Assembly (NCBI GenBank): GCA_022711175.1
Contig: JAKLFM010000005.1
Span: forward strand, 1-64,000
DNA from: Bacteroidota bacterium
Lineage (GTDB): Bacteria; Bacteroidota; Bacteroidia; Bacteroidales; UBA4417
Direction of reading: 5' to 3'
DNA length: 64,000 nt
In this document: positions 38,324 to 46,130 of the stretch, piece by piece
Layout of the letters: every line of letters begins with the position of its first letter
Numbering within the stretch: the first letter of the stretch is position 1
Translations under genes and position numbers: made by a program
The notes under the pieces: model-generated
What the model was told of the DNA's origin: nothing
Database searches by the model: none
What the model saw: only the letters and a program-made list of their open reading frames with translations

Positions 38324-39433
38324 CTATTGAACGGGAAACATTTTCTTAAACTGCTGATAATCCGGTATATCGCGCCAGTGCCATTTATCAATCACTACTC
38401 CACCTTTCAGCAGCATTATCCCCGGGTTCGACCGGACCATCGTTTTCAAAATAATATCATCGCCCTGGTAAAATGGAATCGAAAGGTCATTTACCCTGGC
38501 AAATTCAGCAATCACTGCCGATTCGTCAGGTACTATTGCTGCTGTTGCATATCCATCATCTGCGGCAGCGCGGCAAAAATCATCGGCCATTTTAAATGCC
38601 CTGGCATTTGTGAGTTTGAGGCTTGCAGAATTCACAATGATCTGGTAGCCGGGATTGCGGATGATTTCATCGGTGTGTATATCTCCAATGGTATCGGTTA
38701 TAACCAGCGACTTCCCATAGTATGTATTTGGATCATCAACCCGCTGCGATTTAAATTCCCATTGCGCCATCCAAATGCTGTCGTTAAAGGGGTAATTGGG
38801 CGAAAGGTACTCTTTCTCCTCACCGGTGGCCTTGTTGCGGTATGTAAGATAATATCTAACCGGCGAAGGGTTTTCGGCATACAGTTTATGGCCTTTTTTC
38901 CACTCGGTAAAATCAATCAACGGCAGGTGTCTGTAGCAATATAAGGAGAATGCCATCATTGCGGCAGTAAAACCAAAGGTTACAAGCCATTGTAACGATA
39001 GTGAAACACTGTTCCTGTATTTTTTGCGGTAGCCGAAAATAATGATGGTTGGCACCAATAAAACGATGTTCTTGTAAAAAGTCTGCCAGTTGGTGAGTTT
39101 AATGGCGTCGCCGAAACAGCCGCAATCGGGTACCGGGTTGTAAAGGGCATCATAAAAGGTGAGTCCGGTGAAGTACATCATCATGAGCAGCAGCAACCAG
39201 GCGGCAACTTTCATTCTCAGGTTTAACAGCAACATCACGCCGATTGAAAATTCGAGGGCACACATGATGACAGCTATTATCAAAGCCATCGGAATTGCCC
39301 AATCCAGGTGATAGGCAATAAAATAATCTTCAATTTTATAGGCAAATCCAAGGGGATCAACACCTTTTACGAACCCGGAAAACAGGAAAACAAGCGATAC
39401 CAGTATCCGGCTTATATTGGCCAATGCTTTCAT
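38324..39433 (-). CDS. BT_3928-like protein: DoxX/MauE-type membrane domain plus thioredoxin-like domain
   Basis: This 369-aa protein starts with four membrane helices of the DoxX/MauE type (residues 8-140) containing the loop PDCGCFGD. The C-terminal half (about 190-369), predicted outside the membrane, looks like a thioredoxin fold with the cis-proline segment RSNPGIMLL but no CxxC. The architecture matches the Bacteroidetes BT_3928 family as I recall it. A role in envelope thiol redox is plausible but not shown. It follows DUF1599 after 10 bp. Confidence 0.85.
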   Translation of the reverse strand: MKALANISRILVSLVFLFSGFVKGVDPLGFAYKIEDYFIAYHLDWAIPMALIIAVIMCALEFSIGVMLLLNLRMKVAAWLLLLMMMYFTGLTFYDALYNPVPDCGCFGDAIKLTNWQTFYKNIVLLVPTIIIFGYRKKYRNSVSLSLQWLVTFGFTAAMMAFSLYCYRHLPLIDFTEWKKGHKLYAENPSPVRYYLTYRNKATGEEKEYLSPNYPFNDSIWMAQWEFKSQRVDDPNTYYGKSLVITDTIGDIHTDEIIRNPGYQIIVNSASLKLTNARAFKMADDFCRAAADDGYATAAIVPDESAVIAEFARVNDLSIPFYQGDDIILKTMVRSNPGIMLLKGGVVIDKWHWRDIPDYQQFKKMFPVQ

Positions 39434-39443
39434 TTATAGCAAT

Positions 39444-39995
39444 TTAGATTGAATTATGTTCACTAAGTTGAATGAGGGCAAAAACCGAATAATTGATGAT
39501 GTCTAGATAATTGGCATCAAGGCCTTCGCTTATGAGTGTCACCCCGTTGTTGTCTTCTATCTGTTTTATTCTCAGCAGCTTCATAAGGATAATATCGGTA
39601 AGCGAACTTACACGCATATGCCTCCATGCTTCATCATAGTCATGGTTCTTATTGTCCATCAGCGATTTAGCTTTTGCCGCAAAAATATCGTACTTGCCGG
39701 TTACCTCTTCAGGTTGCATTTGTACCTCACCTGATGATCCGAGTTCGAGCTGAATGAGTGCCATGATGGAGTAATTGATAATTCCCTGGAATTCAGGTAT
39801 AATCCCTTCTCCCACCCTGCTGTGGCCTTTTTCCTGCAGGCTGCGGATACGACTGGCTTTAATGTAAATCTGGTCGGTAAGCGACGACGGGCGCAAAATA
39901 CGCCATGCCGTCCCGTAATCGTTCATCTTCCTGAAAAAGATATTCCGGCAGGCTGCTATCACTTCATCATACTGACCTGAGGTTGCATTTGCCAT
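39444..39995 (-). CDS. DUF1599 protein with an internal duplication
   Basis: This 183-aa protein contains two copies of the DUF1599 unit: residues ~5-80 (MNDYGTAWRILRPSSLTDQI, later GIINYSIMALIQL) and ~95-180 (HDYDEAWRHMRVSSLTDIIL, later DIINYSVFALIQL). The shared pattern is H/N-D-Y-x-x-A-W-R-x-x-R-x-S-S-L-T-D-x-I. I believe this family was associated with nucleotide modification in a computational study, but recall it only loosely. I chose ATG 39995 (MANATSGQYDEV), not ATG 40022, because the predicted transcription start is close to 40019. It heads the leftward tpiA series. Confidence 0.85.
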   Translation of the reverse strand: MANATSGQYDEVIAACRNIFFRKMNDYGTAWRILRPSSLTDQIYIKASRIRSLQEKGHSRVGEGIIPEFQGIINYSIMALIQLELGSSGEVQMQPEEVTGKYDIFAAKAKSLMDNKNHDYDEAWRHMRVSSLTDIILMKLLRIKQIEDNNGVTLISEGLDANYLDIINYSVFALIQLSEHNSI

Positions 39996-40011
39996 AGAAT
40001 CAGTACTTTTG
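39983..40011 (+). promoter_or_regulatory. folP promoter
   Basis: TTG (39983-39985), 18 bp, then TACTTTTG (40004-40011), an exact TAnnTTTG. It overlaps the start of the divergent DUF1599 gene. Expected leader about 19 nt. Confidence 0.6.
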
Positions 40012-40025
40012 TATTTGGTCATAAA

Positions 40026-40033
40026 CAAATGTA
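40026..40033 (-). promoter_or_regulatory. DUF1599-series -7 element
   Basis: TACATTTG on the minus strand (40033-40026) matches TAnnTTTG, 31 bp before the chosen start at 39995. No clear -33 box is seen because that DNA lies inside folP. Confidence 0.45.
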
Positions 40034-40036
40034 TGA

Positions 40037-40912
40037 ATGCTCGATTTAACCTCTAAAAATACAGCTTTTTCTCAATCCGGAACGCTGCAATGTGGCGATA
40101 AGTTGCTCAGCCTCGAACAACCTGTTGTGATGGGCATCTTAAATATAACCCCCGATTCGTTTTACGACGGAGGGCATATCACTAACGTGGAAGCAGCCGT
40201 AAAACGTGCCGGGCAGATGATAAGCGAAGGGGCATCTATTATTGATATTGGCGCCGTTTCTACCCGTCCGGGTGCAACATATGTTCCTGAAAACGAGGAA
40301 ACCGACCGGCTGCTGCCTGTCCTCAAAGCGCTGACTGCCGCTTTTGCCGGAACAATAATTTCGGTAGATACTTACCGCGCTTCGGTTGCTGCTGCCGCAG
40401 TTGCAAACGGTGCAGGCATTGTAAACGACATCTCGGGCGGAGAACTTGATAACGAGATGTTTAAAACCATGGCAAGGTTGCGGGCTGCCTATGTGCTTAT
40501 GCACATGAAGGGCACACCTGCCAATATGCAGGCCAATCCTCAATATGCTGATGTCACTGCCGAAGTATTTGAATATCTGAACAATAAGGTTTCAATCCTG
40601 CGAAACAATGGTATCGAAAATATTATCATTGACCCGGGATTTGGCTTTGGCAAGACCATTGAACATAATTACAGGCTTCTGCAAAATCTCGATAGGTTTA
40701 AGGAGCTTCAAGCGCCTATACTGGCCGGTGTATCACGCAAATCAATGATTTACAAACTTTTGAATATTGATGCTCATGCCGCGCTAAACGGTACAAGCGT
40801 TGTGAATACACTCGCGCTGCTGAAAGGCGCAAAAATACTCAGGGTGCACGATGTTAAAGAGGCGGTACAAACCATTCGCATTGTAAAAGAATACCTGCTT
40901 GCCGGTAATTAG
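40037..40912 (+). CDS. folP: Dihydropteroate synthase
   Basis: This 291-aa TIM-barrel enzyme joins p-aminobenzoate to the pterin pyrophosphate in folate synthesis and is the sulfonamide target. The signatures MGILNITPDSFYDGG, DIGAVSTRPGA, the pterin-site IVNDISGG and the C-terminal RVHDV are present. The length is at the upper end of the family. It is followed 34 bp later by cdaA, a pairing common in Bacteroidetes. Confidence 0.97.
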   Translation: MLDLTSKNTAFSQSGTLQCGDKLLSLEQPVVMGILNITPDSFYDGGHITNVEAAVKRAGQMISEGASIIDIGAVSTRPGATYVPENEETDRLLPVLKALTAAFAGTIISVDTYRASVAAAAVANGAGIVNDISGGELDNEMFKTMARLRAAYVLMHMKGTPANMQANPQYADVTAEVFEYLNNKVSILRNNGIENIIIDPGFGFGKTIEHNYRLLQNLDRFKELQAPILAGVSRKSMIYKLLNIDAHAALNGTSVVNTLALLKGAKILRVHDVKEAVQTIRIVKEYLLAGN

Positions 40913-40920
40913 TATATTTG
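40913..40920 (+). promoter_or_regulatory. Possible internal -7 element for cdaA
   Basis: TATATTTG begins immediately after the folP stop and matches TAnnTTTG, 27 bp before the cdaA start. No -33 box at the right distance was found, so cdaA may rely mainly on the folP promoter. Confidence 0.35.
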
Positions 40921-40946
40921 CATTGAATACCTGAATCCTGAACTCC

Positions 40947-41735
40947 ATGTTGCTTTTCCTCACAATACGTGTTTTAGATGTTATTGATATTCTGCTGGTT
41001 GCACTATTGCTATACTCGCTGTACCATCTCCTGAAAGGAACGGCGGCAGTGAATATTTTCCTCGGAATACTGGCAATTTTTGCATTATGGCGCATTGTAA
41101 AGGCATTGGGAATGGATTTGCTCAGCGATTTGCTGGGAGCTTTCATCAGCGTGGGCTTCATTGCATTCATTGTGGTGTTTCAGCCCGAAATACGCAAATT
41201 TCTGCTCGCCATCGGTTCGCCGGGATTTTTCAAGAAAACAAGCCGGCGTTTTCTGTTCTGGAAAATTAAGCTTGAAGATGAAAACCTTTCCGATATTGAA
41301 CCGGTTGTGCAGGCCTGTCAGCGCATGGCCATGTCGAAAACCGGCGCCCTGATTGTGGTTGCCAGGAAAAACGACCTCTCAGAATTTTCGGAAACCGGGA
41401 TATCCGTCGATGCTGAAATCACCGACCAGCTTATCGAGAGCATTTTCTACAAAAACAATCCCCTGCACGATGGCGCTATGATTATCGTATTAAACCGGGT
41501 GAAATCGGTAAGGTGCATCCTGCCTGTTTCGTCGAGCATCGACCTTCCCTCCGAGGTAGGACTGAGGCACAGAGCGGCACTGGGAATTGCCGAACGCACC
41601 GATTGCATTGCCATTGTGGTTTCGGAACAAACAGGAAAGATTTCTTATTGCAAGGATGGACAGATATCGGTTGACATCAAGGCGGCGGGGCTCAAGAGCA
41701 TGCTGATGAATGATTTCAACCCGGCTGTAAAGTAA
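40947..41735 (+). CDS. cdaA: Diadenylate cyclase CdaA
   Basis: This 262-aa protein makes the second messenger c-di-AMP from two ATP. Three N-terminal membrane helices (about residues 10-85) precede the DisA_N catalytic domain. The catalytic motifs are present: DGA in NPLHDGAMII and RHR in GLRHRAALG. CdaA generally responds to cell-wall and osmotic state. No CdaR or glmM partner is adjacent here; folP is upstream. Confidence 0.96.
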   Translation: MLLFLTIRVLDVIDILLVALLLYSLYHLLKGTAAVNIFLGILAIFALWRIVKALGMDLLSDLLGAFISVGFIAFIVVFQPEIRKFLLAIGSPGFFKKTSRRFLFWKIKLEDENLSDIEPVVQACQRMAMSKTGALIVVARKNDLSEFSETGISVDAEITDQLIESIFYKNNPLHDGAMIIVLNRVKSVRCILPVSSSIDLPSEVGLRHRAALGIAERTDCIAIVVSEQTGKISYCKDGQISVDIKAAGLKSMLMNDFNPAVK

Positions 41736-41755
41736 GCGATTTCCCTCAGTTTAGT

Positions 41756-42292
41756 TTATTTTATTGCACCGGACGTGCTGTCGGCGGCCTGCAATTCCAT
41801 ATCCCTGAGAATTGCTTCGGCAGGTTTTCCGAGGTATTTGAGCGAAAGTTCCGCATCATCGGCCAGCGGATGTCCGGGGTATTTCGTGATAAACTCGCGG
41901 TAGATTTTTCCTGCATTGTCATAATCACCCAGAGCATTCTCAAAAACAAAGGCCTGCATAAAGAGGCATTCGCCGGCACGCTTGTATTGCGGATAATTCC
42001 TGCACACGCGGCGGAAAATTTCGAGCGAACGGCTTGGCTTATTGAAACTCAGGCACATCCCGCCTGCCCTGAACAGGTATTCGGGCGACAGCGTATCTTT
42101 CGGAAATTCCGATGCATACTGCTCATAAACAGCTATTAACTCATTCACTTTGGCAGTATCGGCAGGCGAAACGGCCTTGATCTCCTGTTCGAGTCCGGCG
42201 ATTTGTTTATTCATTGAAGCCGGTGATTTGCCACAGGAGGTAAAAAATGCAATACAGCCCATTACAAGAATGGCAGCCAGAATTCTTTTCAT
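41756..42292 (-). CDS. TPR-type lipoprotein
   Basis: This 178-aa protein starts with a lipoprotein signal (lipobox FTSC, cysteine about residue 20). The remainder has two to three TPR/YbgF-like repeats (YLFRAGGMCLSFNKPSRSLEIF, then GDYDNAGKIYREFITKYPGHP). I chose ATG 42292 for a normal signal; an ATG at 42316 overlaps the def stop codon (TGATG) and would add eight residues, so coupled translation from there is possible. It is the last gene after ruvX and def. Confidence 0.85.
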   Translation of the reverse strand: MKRILAAILVMGCIAFFTSCGKSPASMNKQIAGLEQEIKAVSPADTAKVNELIAVYEQYASEFPKDTLSPEYLFRAGGMCLSFNKPSRSLEIFRRVCRNYPQYKRAGECLFMQAFVFENALGDYDNAGKIYREFITKYPGHPLADDAELSLKYLGKPAEAILRDMELQAADSTSGAIK

Positions 42293-42315
42293 ACCGGGAT
42301 AGTTGGAGGTTAACA

Positions 42316-42882
42316 TCAGAATTTTTTGCGCAAAGGGAAAATCATCTTGTAGGCAACTTCAATTTCGCCCCTGCTGATGTCGCTGAGTTTGCGCTTGAGC
42401 ATCATTTTCCTGAGCGGATGCACTTTATCAACGAAAAGTTTGCCTTCGAGGTGATCGTATTCATGCTGTATGATCCTGGCAATGATACCGTCGTACCACT
42501 CGTCGTGCTCCAAAAACTGTTCGTCGCGGTAAACAATGTGCACCTGTTCAGGCCGCATCACATCTTCATGTATATCGGGAATACTCAGGCAGCCTTCGTT
42601 AAACGCCCATTCTTCGCCTTTCTCTTCAACAATATGCGGGTTGATGAACGCTTTCTTAAATCCCTCTGTTTCGGGATGTTCTTTTATATAAGGCGTGGCA
42701 TCCACCACAAACAGCCTGATCTGCCTGTTTACCTGCGGGGCTGCAAGCCCTACGCCGCTCGAATAATACATGGTTTCCCACATATTCGCTATCAGGTCGT
42801 TAAGTCCATCGTAATCAGGTGTTATATCCTGCGAAATTTTCCGGAGATTGGGATGCCCGTAGGCTACAATCGGTAATATCAT
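42316..42882 (-). CDS. def: Peptide deformylase
   Basis: This 188-aa metalloenzyme removes the formyl group from new proteins. All three motifs are present: GVGLAAPQ, EGCLSIP (metal cysteine) and QHEYDH (metal histidines and catalytic glutamate). It begins MILPIVAYG, a common Bacteroidetes start. It lies between ruvX and the TPR lipoprotein in a leftward cluster. Confidence 0.97.
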   Translation of the reverse strand: MILPIVAYGHPNLRKISQDITPDYDGLNDLIANMWETMYYSSGVGLAAPQVNRQIRLFVVDATPYIKEHPETEGFKKAFINPHIVEEKGEEWAFNEGCLSIPDIHEDVMRPEQVHIVYRDEQFLEHDEWYDGIIARIIQHEYDHLEGKLFVDKVHPLRKMMLKRKLSDISRGEIEVAYKMIFPLRKKF

Positions 42883-42936
42883 TTCAGTAACAGTTTCTTT
42901 TTCAATATTTAACAGAAGTCAAGGCTTAAGGTTCAG

Positions 42937-43356
42937 TTAGTATGGAGATATCTTTTCGAGGTATGTTTGAAGGATGATGGCGGCACTCACCATGTCAACG
43001 AGGCCTTTGTCCTGCCGGTCCTTTTTCTTTGCGCCCGACTGCAGTATCGCCTGGCTGGCCATTTTGCTGGTAAAGCGTTCGTCAACTCTCTCGACCGGTA
43101 TGCCGGGAAATGTTTTTGCCAGCAATTTCACGAAAGGCTCTATAAATTCAGCCGACTGCGAAGGCTGTCCGTTCATCTGCAGCGACTCCCCTACCACCAG
43201 CGCATCCACCTTTTCGCGCGTGGTGTAATCCTTCAGGTAGGCAATAAGTTCTCCTGAAGACACGGTGCAATGCGGCGAAGCAATAATGCGCAGTTCATCC
43301 GTCACGGCAATGCCGCTGCGCTTGCGACCATAATCTATGGCTAATATACGTCCCAT
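42937..43356 (-). CDS. ruvX: Putative pre-16S rRNA nuclease / Holliday junction resolvase-like RuvX (YqgF)
   Basis: This 139-aa protein has the RNase H-like YqgF fold: the N-terminal strand ILAIDYGRKRSGIA with its catalytic aspartate, the middle glutamate-bearing VVGESLQMNGQ, and DERFTSK followed by a C-terminal aspartate in GLVDMVSAAIIL. E. coli YqgF is implicated in 16S rRNA 5'-end processing. The length is normal. First gene of the ruvX-def-lipoprotein cluster. Confidence 0.95.
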   Translation of the reverse strand: MGRILAIDYGRKRSGIAVTDELRIIASPHCTVSSGELIAYLKDYTTREKVDALVVGESLQMNGQPSQSAEFIEPFVKLLAKTFPGIPVERVDERFTSKMASQAILQSGAKKKDRQDKGLVDMVSAAIILQTYLEKISPY

Positions 43357-43364
43357 TCAGGCCG

Positions 43365-43372
43365 CAAAGGTA
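43365..43372 (-). promoter_or_regulatory. ruvX -7 element, nearly leaderless
   Basis: TACCTTTG on the minus strand (43372-43365) matches TAnnTTTG. It ends only 8 bp before the ruvX ATG, so the transcript would have almost no leader. Confidence 0.5.
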
Positions 43373-43648
43373 TCCAGAAAATTAATTCGGGCATAATACA
43401 GCGGAAAGGCAGATTTTGGAATTGAATCGCAGATTGCGGATGGTGGGTTGGGTGGCAGGGATTATTCGGCTATGCCTCATGAGACCGCTTCGCTAAGTTA
43501 CAAATCCGCGCTAGCATGGGCTAGCAAGGGGAAATTGTATTAATTTTATCTGCAATCTAATATATAAATATTCTTTATATCTGCATCAACTTCCTACATA
43601 AATTATCAGCCTCCTTCAGTATGCAACCTCTCATTCCCTTTTCTTGTT

Positions 43649-43656
43649 TATCTTTG
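43649..43656 (+). promoter_or_regulatory. dapD -7 element
   Basis: TATCTTTG matches TAnnTTTG, 20 bp before the dapD ATG. The following GGAGG overlaps the element's end and is too far from the ATG (16 bp) to act as a ribosome binding site. Confidence 0.5.
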
Positions 43657-43676
43657 GAGGTAAAGACATACTGCGG

Positions 43677-44492
43677 ATGGACGATCTTAAATCATTGATT
43701 GACAGCGCCTGGCTCGACAGGGCTTTGCTTAAGAACAACGAGGTACAACAGGCAGTTTTCGCTGTGGTGGAAATGCTGGATAAGGGTCAACTGCGCGTGG
43801 CCTCGCCCGTCGGCGATGGCTGGCAGGTAAACGACTGGGTAAAAAAAGCCGTTATCCTCTATTTCCCGCTGCGGCAAATGGAAACGCTCGAAGCCGGCCC
43901 GCTGGAATTCCACGATAAAATCCCCCTCAAGCACAACTACAAAGAGCTTGGCATCCGCGTGGTTCCCCATGCCGTAGCCCGCTATGGCTCCTACATTTCG
44001 CCGGGCGTTATCATGATGCCCTCGTATGTAAACATTGGCGCGTGGATAGGCCCCGGCACCATGGTGGACACCTGGGCTACCGTGGGCAGTTGCGCACAGG
44101 TGGGCGCCCATGTGCACCTGAGCGGCGGCGTGGGCATAGGCGGCGTGCTGGAACCCGTACAGGCAGCCCCCGTCATCATCGAGGATAACTGCTTCCTCGG
44201 ATCACGCAGCATTGTGGTGGAAGGCGCACGCATAGGCGCCGAAGCGGTGCTGGGCGCCAACGTGGTGATTACCGGCTCCACCCGCATCATTGATGTGTCG
44301 GGCAACGAACCGGTTGAATACAAGGGATTTGTACCGCCAAGATCGGTGGTGATACCCGGCTCCATCGAAAAAAACTTCCCCGCCGGCAAGTACAATGTTG
44401 CCTGTGCACTCATCATCGGAAAACGCAAACCTTCTACTGACCTGAAAACATCGCTCAACGATGCCCTCAGGGAATACAATGTTGACTTCTGA
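43677..44492 (+). CDS. dapD: Tetrahydrodipicolinate N-succinyltransferase
   Basis: This 271-aa enzyme adds a succinyl group to tetrahydrodipicolinate in the succinylase branch of lysine/DAP synthesis. The C-terminal two-thirds is a left-handed beta-helix of hexapeptide repeats (GPGTMVDTWATVGSCAQVG, then LSGGVGIGGVLEP), and the N-terminal helical domain (MDDLKSLIDSAW) is present; E. coli DapD has 274 aa. I chose ATG 43677 because the longer frame runs through the promoter. The coding sequence is visibly richer in G and C than its neighbours. It overlaps the next gene by 14 bp. Confidence 0.96.
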   Translation: MDDLKSLIDSAWLDRALLKNNEVQQAVFAVVEMLDKGQLRVASPVGDGWQVNDWVKKAVILYFPLRQMETLEAGPLEFHDKIPLKHNYKELGIRVVPHAVARYGSYISPGVIMMPSYVNIGAWIGPGTMVDTWATVGSCAQVGAHVHLSGGVGIGGVLEPVQAAPVIIEDNCFLGSRSIVVEGARIGAEAVLGANVVITGSTRIIDVSGNEPVEYKGFVPPRSVVIPGSIEKNFPAGKYNVACALIIGKRKPSTDLKTSLNDALREYNVDF

Positions 44493-45507
44493 TACTGATA
44501 CCATAGCCTTGCAACGCTTCCTCGTCATACAAACCGCCTCCATAGGCGATGTGATCCTGGCCACTGCCGTGATCGAAAAGCTGCACAACCACTTCCCCGG
44601 CGCAGCCATCGATTTCATGACGAAGAAAGGAAACGAAGCGCTGTTTGCAGGACATCCCTTTCTGAACAAGCTGCTCCTGTGGGATAAGTCGAAACACAAG
44701 TACCGCAACCTGCTACACCTGCTCAAAGAGGTGCGCAGCACGCGCTACGATTACCTTATCAACCTGCAGCGTTTTGCCGCAACAGGTTTATTCACGGTGC
44801 TTTCGAAAGCCGAATACACCTCCGGTTTCGACAAGAATCCCTTTTCACACAGGTTTACTTACAGGGCTGTGCACAGGATTTCGGCTGAGGACAACATACA
44901 TGAAATCCAACGCAACCAGGCGCTCATCAGTCCATTTACCGATGATATGCCTGCCCGGCCGCGGCTTTATCCCACCGCTGACGACTTTAAAGCGTTTGAC
45001 TCCTTCAAGACGAAAGCGTATCTTTGTATTGCACCTGCATCGCTCTGGTTCACCAAACAATTACCTGAACGTCAATGGATTTCGCTTATCAGGGCAATTC
45101 CCCCGGAGTTCAGGGTCATGTTGCTTGGTTCGCAACAAGACCACGGCCTTAGCGAGCGCATCATGAAAGAATCAGGTTCCGAACGGTGCATGAACCTTGC
45201 CGGCAGGCTCAGCCTGTTGCAGTCGGCAGCGCTGATGCAGGATGCAGTGATGAACTATGTGAACGATTCGTCGCCCATGCACCTGGCTTCGGCAGTGAAT
45301 GCCAGGACTACGGCAGTGTTTTGCAGCACCGTGCCCCAGTTTGGTTTCGGCCCGCTGAGCGATCACGCCGTAGTGGTCGAAAGCACTGAAAAACTCACCT
45401 GCCGGCCCTGCGGACTGCACGGCCACCAAGAATGTCCCGAAATACATTTTAAATGTGCAACAACAATAACCACTCAACAACTACTTGCCACTTTGAAGTA
45501 TGAATGA
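44479..45507 (+). CDS. Glycosyltransferase family 9 (heptosyltransferase-like)
   Basis: This 342-aa protein matches family GT9, enzymes that add heptose to the lipopolysaccharide core. It starts with the donor-domain strand FLVIQTASIGDVILATAV and carries the C-terminal VNDSSPMHLASAV motif that binds the nucleotide sugar. I chose ATG 44479; an ATG at 44461 would also work but deepens the overlap with dapD. The end overlaps the Sua5/TsaC gene by 8 bp, indicating one transcript from dapD onward. The precise sugar is unknown. Confidence 0.92.
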   Translation: MLTSDTDTIALQRFLVIQTASIGDVILATAVIEKLHNHFPGAAIDFMTKKGNEALFAGHPFLNKLLLWDKSKHKYRNLLHLLKEVRSTRYDYLINLQRFAATGLFTVLSKAEYTSGFDKNPFSHRFTYRAVHRISAEDNIHEIQRNQALISPFTDDMPARPRLYPTADDFKAFDSFKTKAYLCIAPASLWFTKQLPERQWISLIRAIPPEFRVMLLGSQQDHGLSERIMKESGSERCMNLAGRLSLLQSAALMQDAVMNYVNDSSPMHLASAVNARTTAVFCSTVPQFGFGPLSDHAVVVESTEKLTCRPCGLHGHQECPEIHFKCATTITTQQLLATLKYE

Positions 45508-46078
45508 CACTGATTATCATGATGATTTGCTGAAAGCCCTCGAAGTGCTGCGATCGGGCGGGAGCATCCTCTACCCCACCGACACCATCTGGGGACTTGG
45601 CTGCGATGCTACCAACACGAAGGCTGTTGACAACATTTACCGCATAAAGCAAAGGATTGAATCCAAAAGCCTCATTATTCTCGTCAGCGATTTTGAACAC
45701 ATCAGTAACTGGGTTGAGGAAATACCCGAAGTCGCCGCCGACCTTATCAGGCTTATCGAAAACCCGCTGACCATTATATACAGCAACGCGAAAAACCTGC
45801 CTGAAAACGTGATCGCATCCGATGGCACCATCGGCATAAGGGTGGTGAAAGAGCCTTTCTGTATCGAACTGATCAGGCTGTTCGGCAAACCAATTATCTC
45901 CACTTCCGCCAATATTTCGGGAGAACCGGCGCCGGTGACCTTCAGCCATATTTCTAACCAGATACTCGGCAGTGTTGACTATATTGTGAAGTATAAACAG
46001 CAACTGCTCACACAGTCGAAGGCTTCAACCATCATCCGGCTCATGGAAACCGGTGAATACGTGATCCTGCGGCAATAA
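45500..46078 (+). CDS. L-threonylcarbamoyladenylate synthase (Sua5/TsaC family)
   Basis: This 192-aa protein has the YrdC-type fold that makes threonylcarbamoyl-AMP for the t6A modification of tRNA. The N-terminal nucleotide site SILYPTDTIWGLGCDA, the lysine-containing KQRIESKSLIILV and STSANISGEPAP are intact. The C-terminal Sua5 domain is missing, so it is the short TsaC/YrdC-like form. It overlaps the upstream glycosyltransferase by 8 bp. Confidence 0.93.
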   Translation: MNDTDYHDDLLKALEVLRSGGSILYPTDTIWGLGCDATNTKAVDNIYRIKQRIESKSLIILVSDFEHISNWVEEIPEVAADLIRLIENPLTIIYSNAKNLPENVIASDGTIGIRVVKEPFCIELIRLFGKPIISTSANISGEPAPVTFSHISNQILGSVDYIVKYKQQLLTQSKASTIIRLMETGEYVILRQ

Positions 46079-46084
46079 TGAACA

Positions 46085-46117
46085 TTTGTGCCGTGCAGAT
46101 GTTATAATCCAATTTTG
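46085..46117 (+). promoter_or_regulatory. Probable promoter of the 2-oxoacid dehydrogenase gene
   Basis: TTTG (46085-46088), 21 bp, then CAATTTTG (46110-46117), which differs from TAnnTTTG at one position. The expected leader is about 8 nt. Confidence 0.45.
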
Positions 46118-46130
46118 TAAACAGGAATTT

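Larger units (their letters stand above)
43357..43676 (+). other. Intergenic region ruvX-dapD
   Basis: This 320-bp divergent spacer carries the ruvX -7 element at its left end and the dapD -7 element near its right end. Between them is a small hairpin-forming sequence, GCTAGC-ATGG-GCTAGC (43510-43525), in a locally GC-rich patch. No open frame is convincing. Confidence 0.55.

Noticed and set aside
43656-43660. GGAGG as a ribosome binding site for dapD
   Set aside because: It is 16 bp from the ATG and overlaps the -7 element, so it is probably not even transcribed.
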